Part shown: piece after piece, positions 1 to 7,381 of the stretch | How positions within the stretch are numbered: the stretch's first letter is position 1 | Layout: each line of letters opens with the position of its first letter | NCBI GenBank assembly: GCA_018239715.1 | Contig: JAFEGW010000015.1 | Location: 18,442-82,441, forward strand | From: Verrucomicrobiota bacterium | Lineage (GTDB): Bacteria; Chlamydiota; Chlamydiia; Chlamydiales; Rhabdochlamydiaceae | Direction of reading: 5' to 3' | Length of the DNA stretch: 64,000 nucleotides | The notes under the pieces: generated by a model | The model's database searches: none | The model's input: only the letters and a program-made list of their open reading frames with translations | Told to the model about the DNA's origin: nothing | Position numbers and translations under genes: made by a program

Positions 1-1
1 T

Positions 2-349
2 CCAATCAAGCGTTTGGAAGCAACGGCCCGCATCGCGCGCGCGCTTTATGATGCCGAGAAAAACTTGATCGATCTATTGGATGGCGCTGTAGCTTTAGAT
101 CCGACATTCAAAAAGCTGGAAACAAAAAGGGAAAAAAGGCGTTATTTTCGGCAAGAAGAGGCGATGAAATACATGTCCGAAAAAGGATATTTACGAGCAG
201 ACCTTAGTCTTGCAAAGGCGCAGGACATCCTTTGGGCATTTACAGGACGCGATCTTTATCGCCTGATGGTGATTGAAAGAGGTTGGTCTGCGGATGAATA
301 TGAAAAGTGGTTAGCCGATTTATTAATCCGGACATTACTGAAAAAATAG
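2..349 (+). CDS. TetR-family transcriptional regulator, C-terminal part (cut by window start)
   Basis: The reading frame is open to the left edge, so the N-terminal helix-turn-helix lies outside the window and the true start cannot be chosen. The visible 115 or so residues are helical and end in a stretch (ILWAFTGRDLYRLMV then ERGWSADEYEKWLADLL) typical of the ligand-binding/dimerisation domain of TetR-like repressors. Such proteins repress an adjacent transporter or enzyme gene until a small ligand binds; the target is not in view. The gene converges on the M48 protease gene with only 7 bp between the stop codons. Assignment rests on the C-terminal pattern alone. Confidence 0.6.
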   Translation, partial: PIKRLEATARIARALYDAEKNLIDLLDGAVALDPTFKKLETKREKRRYFRQEEAMKYMSEKGYLRADLSLAKAQDILWAFTGRDLYRLMVIERGWSADEYEKWLADLLIRTLLKK

Positions 350-356
350 TGCCGAA

Positions 357-1610
357 TTAATGTTCCAACTTTTTTCTCGCCTCAGCTCCCGCAGCTGAAT
401 GGGCCTGAGCCGCAATGCGGAAATAATTCATTGCCCGTTCTTCCTCCCCTTTGATCCAGGCGATCTCTCCCAGCGTCAAATAAGCATCGGCGGAAGGTAA
501 AAGCGTGTTGCTAGCTGCGAGATCTTTCTCAGATCCCGTTAGATCCCCTAACTGGTATTTTAAGTTGCCCCTTTGGAGATAAAAATCAAAGTAGTCGGGA
601 TTGAGCTCGATCGCCCGGTTAAAAGAAGCGAGAGCTTCCTGCGGCCGTTTAAGCTCGACTTCAGCTTTTCCTTTGAGATTAAAAAGATGGCCCTCTTTAG
701 ACTCGATTTTAATCCCGTCTTTGGCCAGGACATGAGCTTTTTCAAACGCCCCTTTTTTTAGAGCCGCGTATCCTAGGTCAAGATCCTTATAAGCCGGAGC
801 GGCCTTGCGGAGCTGCCTCATCGCATTTTCATACTCTTGAGCTCCGTTAAAGCCTCCGGAAGAATAAGTATCAACTGTAGCTTGGTTAGCCCGGATCCGA
901 TCCTCCGAAGGAGGATGGGTAGCAAAAAGACCCATAAGCCAGTTCTGTTTCTTCTCTTCAGATAATTTAAGAAAAATCCGCTGGAGATCCACAGCAGCTT
1001 GAGGATCGTAACCTGCCGCTACCATATATTTAATGCCGTACTGATCGGCTTCCAGTTCTGCATGGCGGCTGTATTTCATGGTCACTAGAGTCGCGCCTAG
1101 GGCAGCGGTCCCCATGGCTACATCTTCATATTTATGGTCGCTGAGCACCTGGTCCAATCCCAGGAGGCCTGCCGAAAGCAGAAGCTGCCGCTCGTAGTGT
1201 TTAGCACTATGCCGCGCAGCGCTGTGCACAATCTCGTGGGCTAGAACAGCGGCTAGCTCAGCTTCAGTATGCAACTCGAGTAGAAGCCCTCGATTAATCC
1301 CGATCTTTCCACCCGGAAGCGACCAGGCGTTCGGAATGGAGTTGTTTAAAACAATAAATTCGTACGGAAGATAAGGCCTGTCGCTGACGGCAGCGAGCTT
1401 CTTGCCGACTTTTTCAACATACTTTTCAATACTTGGAAAAGTGACAAAAGGCCCTCCTTCCGCTTGCTCTAAGAGCTGATAGTTAGACTCCCCGATCTCG
1501 ATTTCTTGCGATTCCGACACCAGACCCAGTTCGCTTTTTCCCGTGACGGGGTTTCTCGAACAGGCTGTTAACATCAGGACGCATAAAAGAGCGATGATAC
1601 GCACAAACAA
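357..1610 (-). CDS. M48-family zinc metalloprotease lipoprotein with TPR region (BepA/YfgC-like)
   Basis: 417 residues. A lipoprotein signal with lipobox LTAC (Cys17) predicts a lipid-anchored envelope protein. The zinc site HEIVH is at about residues 125-129, followed by an HAELEADQYGIKYM-type helix near residue 185 that supplies the third zinc ligand (Glu), as in M48 peptidases. The last ~150 residues form TPR-like helices (for example ALASFNRAIELNPDYFDFY). This order, lipobox then M48 then TPR, is that of BepA/YfgC, periplasmic proteases and chaperones that survey outer-membrane protein assembly. The role here is inferred from that family. Confidence 0.88.
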   Translation of the reverse strand: MFVRIIALLCVLMLTACSRNPVTGKSELGLVSESQEIEIGESNYQLLEQAEGGPFVTFPSIEKYVEKVGKKLAAVSDRPYLPYEFIVLNNSIPNAWSLPGGKIGINRGLLLELHTEAELAAVLAHEIVHSAARHSAKHYERQLLLSAGLLGLDQVLSDHKYEDVAMGTAALGATLVTMKYSRHAELEADQYGIKYMVAAGYDPQAAVDLQRIFLKLSEEKKQNWLMGLFATHPPSEDRIRANQATVDTYSSGGFNGAQEYENAMRQLRKAAPAYKDLDLGYAALKKGAFEKAHVLAKDGIKIESKEGHLFNLKGKAEVELKRPQEALASFNRAIELNPDYFDFYLQRGNLKYQLGDLTGSEKDLAASNTLLPSADAYLTLGEIAWIKGEEERAMNYFRIAAQAHSAAGAEARKKLEH

Positions 1611-1668
1611 CCTCTCAAATTAAATTTTAAACAAGAATTCGCCTTGTATAAAAGACCCCTAGCAAGTA

Positions 1669-2418
1669 TTATTTAGCCCGTTCGGAGCATAGCGCAGTTT
1701 GGCTAGCGCAACTGCTTTGGGAGCAGTGGGTCGGGGGTTCGAATCCCTCTGCTCCGAACACTTCACCTCCCGCCGCTATAAATCCCTTCACATGTCTTTT
1801 GCCCTGCAGACTTAACGCCTCTTCGATGAGATAGAGCTGATCGAGGCCGTCCCACATTTCATTCAGTCTTTTCTCAGGGATGATTCGATGCGGCATTTCA
1901 AAGAATTTTTCTAGTTTTTCAAGCACTTCAGGCGTGCAATATTCATCTGATGGAAGCAAGATCCCGCTGGAAGATCGAGAGTCCTCTAAAGATAAATGAA
2001 GGTGCCAAAACCTCTCTTTGGACATCAGCTGGGCCGATTTTGCACGTCCAAAAGAGGATCCTTCAAAAAGACAGTAAGGCTCGGCTTCATCCGGTAGAAA
2101 GGAAGCAAGCCGATGAAGATAATCTCCTAAAATATTTGCGGCTTCGATCTCATCTACCTCAATCCCTCGGATAATATCCAATGATCCTCGGTATAAAACG
2201 GCGCCTTTGGAGCGCGCTGAAAATTCTTTCCAGATTTTGCAAAACTCCGCGATCGCCAAGATATATGCATTAAAAGCCGCCTGATCCTGGAAAGAAGAGG
2301 CCGAAAGTTGAAAATCAAGCTCCCATAAAATCATCTCATCGCAGTGGAGGGCCTGCTCTTTTTGAGCGCTCCAATCTAAATCACTGGCAAGACCTGCGGG
2401 CAATACAATTATTTTCAT
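1669..2418 (-). CDS. Unknown protein translationally coupled to trmB
   Basis: 249 residues as read; I do not recognise the family. Its ATG overlaps the trmB stop (ATGA), so the two are probably co-translated. The first ~220 residues are an ordinary acidic soluble protein without signal peptide or membrane segment. The last ~30 residues, including the run AEGFEPPTHCSQSS, are the antisense translation of the tRNA-Pro gene, so the frame runs through a tRNA on the other strand before its TAA at 1669-1671. Either the gene was extended by loss of its native stop, or this overlap is its real end. Confidence 0.6.
   Translation of the reverse strand: MKIIVLPAGLASDLDWSAQKEQALHCDEMILWELDFQLSASSFQDQAAFNAYILAIAEFCKIWKEFSARSKGAVLYRGSLDIIRGIEVDEIEAANILGDYLHRLASFLPDEAEPYCLFEGSSFGRAKSAQLMSKERFWHLHLSLEDSRSSSGILLPSDEYCTPEVLEKLEKFFEMPHRIIPEKRLNEMWDGLDQLYLIEEALSLQGKRHVKGFIAAGGEVFGAEGFEPPTHCSQSSCASQTALCSERAK
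1683..1757 (+). tRNA. tRNA-Pro (anticodon TGG)
   Basis: The acceptor arms CGGAGCA and TGCTCCG pair over seven bases, the T arm carries GGTTCGAAT, and the anticodon arm is CTGC-TTTGGGA-GCAG, giving TGG. Length is 75 nt; CCA is not encoded. The gene lies antisense inside the 3' end of the reading frame at 1669-2418. Confidence 0.95.
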
Positions 2419-3155
2419 TTTTTTCTAAATTGGAAGTAATGGATAACTTTCCCCTTCTCACGCCAGAGAGTATCAAAATAGGAAGTTCCATATCCTTCCC
2501 ACTCGGTTTTATAATACGGCTCCGGAAAATCGGATTCCCAAGCGGGATGCGCCAGCATTTCCTGGGCGATCTGCTGACTGTAAGGAGGATCATCCGTCAC
2601 GACCGTGACCGTGCCGCCGGACTTGACCGTCCGCGCGAGCTGCTCGATAAAAGGCTGTTGGAAAAGGCGGTTTTTCGCATGCTTATCTTTGGGCCAAGGA
2701 TCGGGGAAATTGATATAGACCCCATCGACAGATGCTTCGGATAAATATTCGCTCGCAAAAGTCTGCGCTTCTCCGCTGACAATGAAAAAATTGTCAAGCC
2801 GGTGGTTTTTCATCTTGGACCAGATTTTTCTCACCCGCTCAAAACGCCATTCCACCGCCACCCAGTTTTTAGTCGTATCTTTAGCTTTCTCCGCTAGCCA
2901 GGTTCCATTGCCTGTGCAGTATTCAATAATGACAGGATGATCGTTGCCGAAAATTTCCCGCCAGGCAGGAAAGTTCAAATCATGATCCTCATAATAATCG
3001 GGCACATACAGCACACGGTCTTGGAGCAAAGGCCGCCGCTCTTCCCACCGGTAAGGCGATTTTAAATCTTTCGGTTTCATAAGGCAAAAATGATAAGGCA
3101 TTGGAAGATCTTGATCAATAGTGACAAGCTTGTTATGTTGAAAACTAAATTTCAT
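2415..3155 (-). CDS. trmB: tRNA (guanine-N7-)-methyltransferase
   Basis: Uses S-adenosylmethionine to methylate G46 of tRNAs to m7G. Signatures: a glycine-containing SAM loop (IEYCTGNGTWLAEKA), the family motif NFPDPWPKDKHAKNRL, and TDDPPYSQQIAQEM near the end. I chose the ATG at 3155 (246 residues); the frame is open further upstream to 3290, but that extension would overlap the divergent ExbB-like gene and has no family counterpart. The final codons overlap the start of the unknown gene at 1669-2418. The 19-bp gap to the divergent ExbB-like gene must hold both translation starts, so promoters probably lie within the coding regions. Confidence 0.92.
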   Translation of the reverse strand: MKFSFQHNKLVTIDQDLPMPYHFCLMKPKDLKSPYRWEERRPLLQDRVLYVPDYYEDHDLNFPAWREIFGNDHPVIIEYCTGNGTWLAEKAKDTTKNWVAVEWRFERVRKIWSKMKNHRLDNFFIVSGEAQTFASEYLSEASVDGVYINFPDPWPKDKHAKNRLFQQPFIEQLARTVKSGGTVTVVTDDPPYSQQIAQEMLAHPAWESDFPEPYYKTEWEGYGTSYFDTLWREKGKVIHYFQFRKK

Positions 3156-3174
3156 ACTTAACCAAGGCCCTGAG

Positions 3175-4209
3175 ATGAAAAAAATCTTGATTCTAACAGC
3201 CTCCTTCTCAATGCTTTTTGCTGAAGATCCCGCTACCCTTCCGGCTTCTGAACAGCAAGCTAAACAAGAAATCGAAAACTTTTTAAACACCGATGAAAAT
3301 TCTGCTTTACAAGCATCCCAGCCGACACCTATTGAAAGTCAAAAAGTTCAGGTCGCGGCTCCCACCATTCCGGCCTCTGCGGCTCCCGCTGGCGACATTG
3401 TTCCCACTCAAGCAGTCGAGCTGAATACCGACTCCCCTACAGTAAAATCCCCTGCGTTAACTACTCCCCAAGGAGTCAAAAATGCCGCGCTTCCACCGGC
3501 GATTGTCGAGCAAACGACAATGGACCTCGAAGAAGATATTGCGGCTATTGAAAAAGAAGAGAAAGAGGTTGCTGCTGAAGTCAAATCTGAAGGGATTGTC
3601 ATTGACTTAGGGCAAGTATTTGCCGGATCGCCTACTATTTATACCGTTCTCTTTTGCCTCTCCATTGCCAGTATTGCGATTTGGGCCTACGCATTTCTCA
3701 GCCTCCGGACACCGGAACTCATTCCAGAACAACCTGTCCAGGAAATCCGGGAAAAACTCCTCAGCAAAAATTACGATGAAGCTTTAATGATCTGCGAAAA
3801 AAATCCTAACATCCTCTTCCGCATGATGTCGGCCGGAATCTTAGCCCGCAAACAAGGTCAAACGACCATGCTCGAGCTCATGAAAGCAGAAGGGCGCCGG
3901 GCCAGCCATCAATTATGGCAAAAGACTGCCCTTCTCAATGACATCGCCGTGATTGCGCCGATGCTAGGACTTTTAGGAACAGTTTTAGGAATGTTCTATG
4001 CCTTCTACGATCTCAACCGATCGATGGAAAGCATTTCCGCTCTCTTCGATGGCCTTGGCATTTCTGTAGGAACTACAGTCGGCGGACTCGTCGTTGCCAT
4101 TTTGGCCCTCATGTTTCACGCCATGACGAAGTACCGTTTATCGCGCCAGCTCACTCTCATTGAGAACGAAGCGCATTCTCTTGCCAATCTTATCGATAAC
4201 CAAGGATAA
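3175..4209 (+). CDS. MotA/TolQ/ExbB-family proton channel protein with long periplasmic N-terminal extension
   Basis: 344 residues. An apparent signal peptide (MKKILILTASFSMLFA) precedes a ~130-residue Ala/Pro/Thr-rich and Glu-rich stretch, then a transmembrane helix around residues 155-180, a cytoplasmic loop, and two further helices (IAVIAPMLGLLGTVLGMFYAF and GLGISVGTTVGGLVVAILAL). The last two carry the family pattern of TolQ/ExbB, which with TolR/ExbD converts the proton-motive force into work across the periplasm. The downstream ExbD/TolR gene starts 3 bp after the stop, so they are co-expressed. The N-terminal extension is longer than in classical TolQ (about 230 residues). Confidence 0.88.
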   Translation: MKKILILTASFSMLFAEDPATLPASEQQAKQEIENFLNTDENSALQASQPTPIESQKVQVAAPTIPASAAPAGDIVPTQAVELNTDSPTVKSPALTTPQGVKNAALPPAIVEQTTMDLEEDIAAIEKEEKEVAAEVKSEGIVIDLGQVFAGSPTIYTVLFCLSIASIAIWAYAFLSLRTPELIPEQPVQEIREKLLSKNYDEALMICEKNPNILFRMMSAGILARKQGQTTMLELMKAEGRRASHQLWQKTALLNDIAVIAPMLGLLGTVLGMFYAFYDLNRSMESISALFDGLGISVGTTVGGLVVAILALMFHAMTKYRLSRQLTLIENEAHSLANLIDNQG

Positions 4210-4212
4210 AGT

Positions 4213-4680
4213 ATGAGCTTGATTCCGGATGAAGAGTTTAAACGGTCCAGCTCGATCAACCTTGCCCCGATGGTCGATTTTCTCTTCTTGGTCATCGCTG
4301 TGTTTGCCACGATGGCCATCACGCGCGCAGCCCTCTATGACACCGAAGTCAACCTTGTCAAAGTCACTCCTGAGAAACAAGCCTCTCCTGCGGCGTCTGA
4401 AACACCTGCCCTCGTCAACATCAGTATTACCGAAGATGGCAAGTACAAATGGCTCACGGAAGTGAATGAATTTATCATGGAAAACCCCGCCAGCATTAAA
4501 AAGGAACTCCTCAAGCAGCAACAGCTGGGTCTTATTCCTTCCGATGCCCATCAAACAAAGGTTTTACTCCATATCGATAAGAACGCTAGATGGGAACCGG
4601 TTGCTCAAGTTATTTTTACCATTCGTGAAGCCGGTTTTTCGATCCACCCTGTCTACGAGCCGGAAGAAAATAGACAATAA
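4213..4680 (+). CDS. ExbD/TolR-family biopolymer transport protein
   Basis: 155 residues. One N-terminal transmembrane helix (INLAPMVDFLFLVIAVFATMAI) contains the functionally essential Asp of ExbD/TolR (in PMVDFLF). A periplasmic domain follows, ending in a segment (VLLHIDKNARWEPVAQVIFTIREAGF) that matches the ExbD fold. It partners the ExbB-like protein encoded immediately upstream. Downstream are two lipoprotein genes of the COG3014/LpoB type rather than tolA/tolB, so this motor may energise a different envelope task here. Confidence 0.9.
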   Translation: MSLIPDEEFKRSSSINLAPMVDFLFLVIAVFATMAITRAALYDTEVNLVKVTPEKQASPAASETPALVNISITEDGKYKWLTEVNEFIMENPASIKKELLKQQQLGLIPSDAHQTKVLLHIDKNARWEPVAQVIFTIREAGFSIHPVYEPEENRQ

Positions 4681-4721
4681 TCCCCTATTTATTAGATCAT
4701 CTTTAAGGACTTTTAAAGAAG

Positions 4722-5855
4722 ATGATCTATATTTGTTTGTTCTTATTTCTCTTTTCTTGTTCTGTCCCTTACTATCAAGAGGCAGCGACGAAACTTCGTG
4801 AAGGGCATTTTCAAGACGCAGAAAAAAAACTTGCAAAGGCTGACCTGCCTTATACTCAAACTAATGAAGCCGCTTTATTTCTACTTTCACGCGCGATGGT
4901 CTACTTCCAAAGCGGCGACTATCAGAGGAGCTGTCGCGATTTTGAAAAAGCTTTAGATGCTTCAGACTACTACCAACAAAATTCTCCTATAGAGATTGCA
5001 GGACAGACCCTCCTGCAAGATGATATAGGAGCCTACGTTCCTCCTCCTTTTGAGCAGGCACTCGCTAGGTTCTATCAAGCGCTGTCTTTTCTGCACCAGG
5101 GACAAGAAAACAATGCCGCTGCCACCGTTTACTATCTCGAGAACCATCTCCATCCCAAAGATCAAAACCCGCTCACAAGCTTTCTTCTAGCAACTCTCTT
5201 GCAAAAGCGCGGAGACTGCAGCAATGCTAGAATTCTCTACTCGCGCTTAAAAATCGAGCCTCCCCGTGGTAATGTTCTGCTTGTTCATCACCGCGGAATA
5301 GCCCCCCATAAAAAATCTGAAATGGCAGCCCCCAGTATCCTCAGCGCAGCGCTCCTGGAAAAAATTCTCCAAATGAATGATGTCCAACCTGCCCTCTCTA
5401 CTCTGACCGGTGTGCCGATTCCAGTTCTTTACCATCCAACAAGACCGCCACAGACGTTGAAGATTGATCACAAGCTTCATCAACCGGCCCTCATCTATGA
5501 CATCTCCCAGGCCGCAGAAAACCATCTAGAAGCTGAAATGCCTTGGACAGCTGCGCGTGCTGCTGCAAGGATGCTCCTCCGGCGCGGCGTAGTCGCTTCA
5601 ACTAAAAAAGACTACCAGCCACTGGCTGATATCGCCATGCTCATCTCCAACATTGCCACTCAAGCCGATACCCGTAGTTGGGCGATGCTCCCCTCTTGCA
5701 TCGATCTCTACCATTTAGATCTTCAACCTGGTCAGCATCAGATCCAGGTCGGCAGGCAGACCTACACGATCACCATCCAACCCAAAGAACTCAATATTGT
5801 TGAGATTTTTCAACCGAGTTCAGAAAATATTTTCATAACCCAGGAAACATCATGA
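4722..5855 (+). CDS. COG3014-like lipoprotein with TPR-like helices
   Basis: 377 residues. A short lipoprotein signal ends in LFSC (Cys13). The N-terminal half contains TPR-like helix pairs (FLLSRAMVYFQSGDYQRSCRDFEKAL). The pattern YVPPPFEQALARFYQALSFLHQGQENNAA resembles COG3014 proteins, which in marine gammaproteobacteria sit beside LpoB genes. Here too the stop overlaps the start of an LpoB-like gene by 4 bp. The likely role is in an outer-membrane complex linked to peptidoglycan synthesis, which is of interest because chlamydiae make minimal peptidoglycan. Family placement is from remembered pattern and synteny, not from a search. Confidence 0.65.
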   Translation: MIYICLFLFLFSCSVPYYQEAATKLREGHFQDAEKKLAKADLPYTQTNEAALFLLSRAMVYFQSGDYQRSCRDFEKALDASDYYQQNSPIEIAGQTLLQDDIGAYVPPPFEQALARFYQALSFLHQGQENNAAATVYYLENHLHPKDQNPLTSFLLATLLQKRGDCSNARILYSRLKIEPPRGNVLLVHHRGIAPHKKSEMAAPSILSAALLEKILQMNDVQPALSTLTGVPIPVLYHPTRPPQTLKIDHKLHQPALIYDISQAAENHLEAEMPWTAARAAARMLLRRGVVASTKKDYQPLADIAMLISNIATQADTRSWAMLPSCIDLYHLDLQPGQHQIQVGRQTYTITIQPKELNIVEIFQPSSENIFITQETS

Positions 5856-6448
5856 AAAAACAAGTCCTTTTAGCTTTAACACTGATTTTGAGCAGCTGCG
5901 GACGGAACATCCGCACCGCTGAAGATATCACACCTGGCAACGCCAAAGAGACCTGTATGAGTTGGAAATACGGAGCGACCGATATCCGCATCCAGACCAG
6001 CAAAATCACCAAAGAGCTCGTCGACCGCTGGGTAGCCCGCACCCATTACGACAGCGCCCGTGGAAAACCCCGCATCATCATCACCCATGTCGATAACCGC
6101 ACCGACATGGTCATCTCCAACGATATGATCCGAGATATCGTTGAACATGTCGCAGTGGAAGACGGACGGGTCCATATGGTCGTGGGAGACTCTAAAGACG
6201 AGCAAGAGCTCGATACCTGGCTTAAAAAGATGACTAAAGATCCCAAGTACTCGAACAAGAGCCGCGTCGATAACCAGGAGGCCCAGGCCCCCCAGTTCCT
6301 CGCCAAGATCCGGATCGTTAAAGCCATGACCGAGCAAAAAAGGTATGATTTGGAAGAATATTTGATGACTTTGACTCTTTACGACCTGGAAACCCAACAA
6401 ATTGTCGATTCTGCGACAGATATATTGCGGAAAAAGGTCCAAATTTAA
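5852..6448 (+). CDS. LpoB-like penicillin-binding-protein activator lipoprotein
   Basis: 198 residues. Lipobox LSSC (Cys16). The core (PRIIITHVDNRTDMVISNDMIRDIVEHV, then an AKIRIVKAMTEQ strand) matches the LpoB/YcfM fold, in which outer-membrane lipoproteins reach through the periplasm to stimulate a bifunctional penicillin-binding protein. In enterobacteria LpoB activates PBP1B. The start overlaps the preceding lipoprotein gene (ATGA), and upp follows 14 bp downstream, so it belongs to the 3175-7056 operon. The target enzyme is not encoded in this window. Confidence 0.72.
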   Translation: MKKQVLLALTLILSSCGRNIRTAEDITPGNAKETCMSWKYGATDIRIQTSKITKELVDRWVARTHYDSARGKPRIIITHVDNRTDMVISNDMIRDIVEHVAVEDGRVHMVVGDSKDEQELDTWLKKMTKDPKYSNKSRVDNQEAQAPQFLAKIRIVKAMTEQKRYDLEEYLMTLTLYDLETQQIVDSATDILRKKVQI

Positions 6449-6462
6449 ATACTATTTCCCTG

Positions 6463-7056
6463 ATGAAAGAAAGCCTTCTCACGATCTTACGCGATGAAAA
6501 GACGACTGTGGAACATTTTCGACAGGCGGCGCACCGGCTTGCCGATCTGCTCGCTGCTGAAGCGACCACCCTCGTTGAAGAAAAGCCCAAAACCATTAAA
6601 ACCCCTCTCGCCAAAACCGAAGGGGCCTTTATTCATCAAAGGATTGTTTTAGTGCCTATCCTTCGGGCCGGCATGGTCTTAGTCCCTTCTTTTTTGAGGT
6701 ATTTTCCCGACTCACCTCTCGGCTTTTTTGGCATCCGTCGAGATGAGGCTACTGCTGCACCCCAGCTTTACTATGAAAACGTCCCTCCCTTAAAATCGAC
6801 GGACTTAGTATTTGTCTTGGATCCGATGATAGCCACTGGCGGAACAGCGGTTTTGGCCCTTCAGCATCTCAAAGACAAAGGAGCCTCCCACCTCATTTTA
6901 GTGGGAGTTTTGGCATCTAAAGAAGGATTAGATAAAATCAAAAAGCAGCATCCCGATGTTACGACCTTTGTCGCTGCAACGGATCCTGAACTTAATAATC
7001 GCAAATTTATTGTCCCCGGCATTGGGGACTTTGGAGATCGTTACTTCGGAAGTTAG
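6463..7056 (+). CDS. upp: Uracil phosphoribosyltransferase
   Basis: 197 residues, near the usual 208. It converts uracil and PRPP to UMP in pyrimidine salvage. The PRPP-binding loop is visible (FVLDPMIATGGTAVLAL), as are the uracil-binding end (VPGIGDFGDRYFG) and the conserved RAGMVLVPSFLRYFPDSPLG region. It follows the LpoB-like gene after 14 bp and ends 6 bp before tRNA-Leu, so tRNA and operon probably share a transcript. A decayed copy of its last ~58 codons lies at 10371-10547. Confidence 0.95.
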   Translation: MKESLLTILRDEKTTVEHFRQAAHRLADLLAAEATTLVEEKPKTIKTPLAKTEGAFIHQRIVLVPILRAGMVLVPSFLRYFPDSPLGFFGIRRDEATAAPQLYYENVPPLKSTDLVFVLDPMIATGGTAVLALQHLKDKGASHLILVGVLASKEGLDKIKKQHPDVTTFVAATDPELNNRKFIVPGIGDFGDRYFGS

Positions 7057-7062
7057 TTTTGC

Positions 7063-7145
7063 GCCCAGGTGGTGGAATTGGTAGACACAACAGATTTAGG
7101 TTCTGTTGCCGTAAGGTAGTGCAGGTTCGAGTCCTGTCCTGGGCA
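7063..7145 (+). tRNA. tRNA-Leu (anticodon TAG)
   Basis: Acceptor arms GCCCAGG/CCTGGGC pair fully. The anticodon arm ACAGA-TTTAGGT-TCTGT gives TAG. A long variable arm (TGCCGTAAGGTAGT) marks the class II leucine type, and the T arm is CAGG-TTCGAGT-CCTG. Length is 83 nt, CCA not encoded. It sits directly behind upp and in front of a terminator; a mutated partial copy is at 10554-10629. Confidence 0.96.
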
Positions 7146-7152
7146 AACATAA

Positions 7153-7177
7153 AAGAGGCGTCAGCCTCTTTTTTTTT
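7153..7177 (+). terminator. Rho-independent terminator after tRNA-Leu
   Basis: Stem AAGAGGC/GCCTCTT with a GTCA loop is followed by at least seven T. It ends the 3175-7145 transcription unit. The element is missing from the duplicated copy near 10.6 kb. Confidence 0.9.
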
Positions 7178-7381
7178 GTCCCGGAAAAGAGCCAAGGTCT
7201 TGGCTCTTGTCAGGACTCGAAGTGAAGGACGCTTGTGTCCGAACCGGCTCGAAAGACGAGACACCGTCTCAGTGGAAAAAGGCTTTTCTCGGAGTAATAA
7301 ACAACAACAGGATATTTGAATAATTCGTTGGTTTAATAGCATTTAAAGATTTATTATCTTGGGTTAAAAAAGGAGTCTTTT

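Noticed and set aside
2430..2744. Plus-strand frame opposite trmB
   Set aside because: Shadow of trmB codon usage; trmB motifs on the minus strand are unmistakable.
7007..7342. Minus-strand open frame across tRNA-Leu containing QDRTRTCTTLRQQNLN
   Set aside because: This is the well-known spurious translation of antisense tRNA sequence; it also overlaps the upp end and terminator and has no ribosome-binding site.
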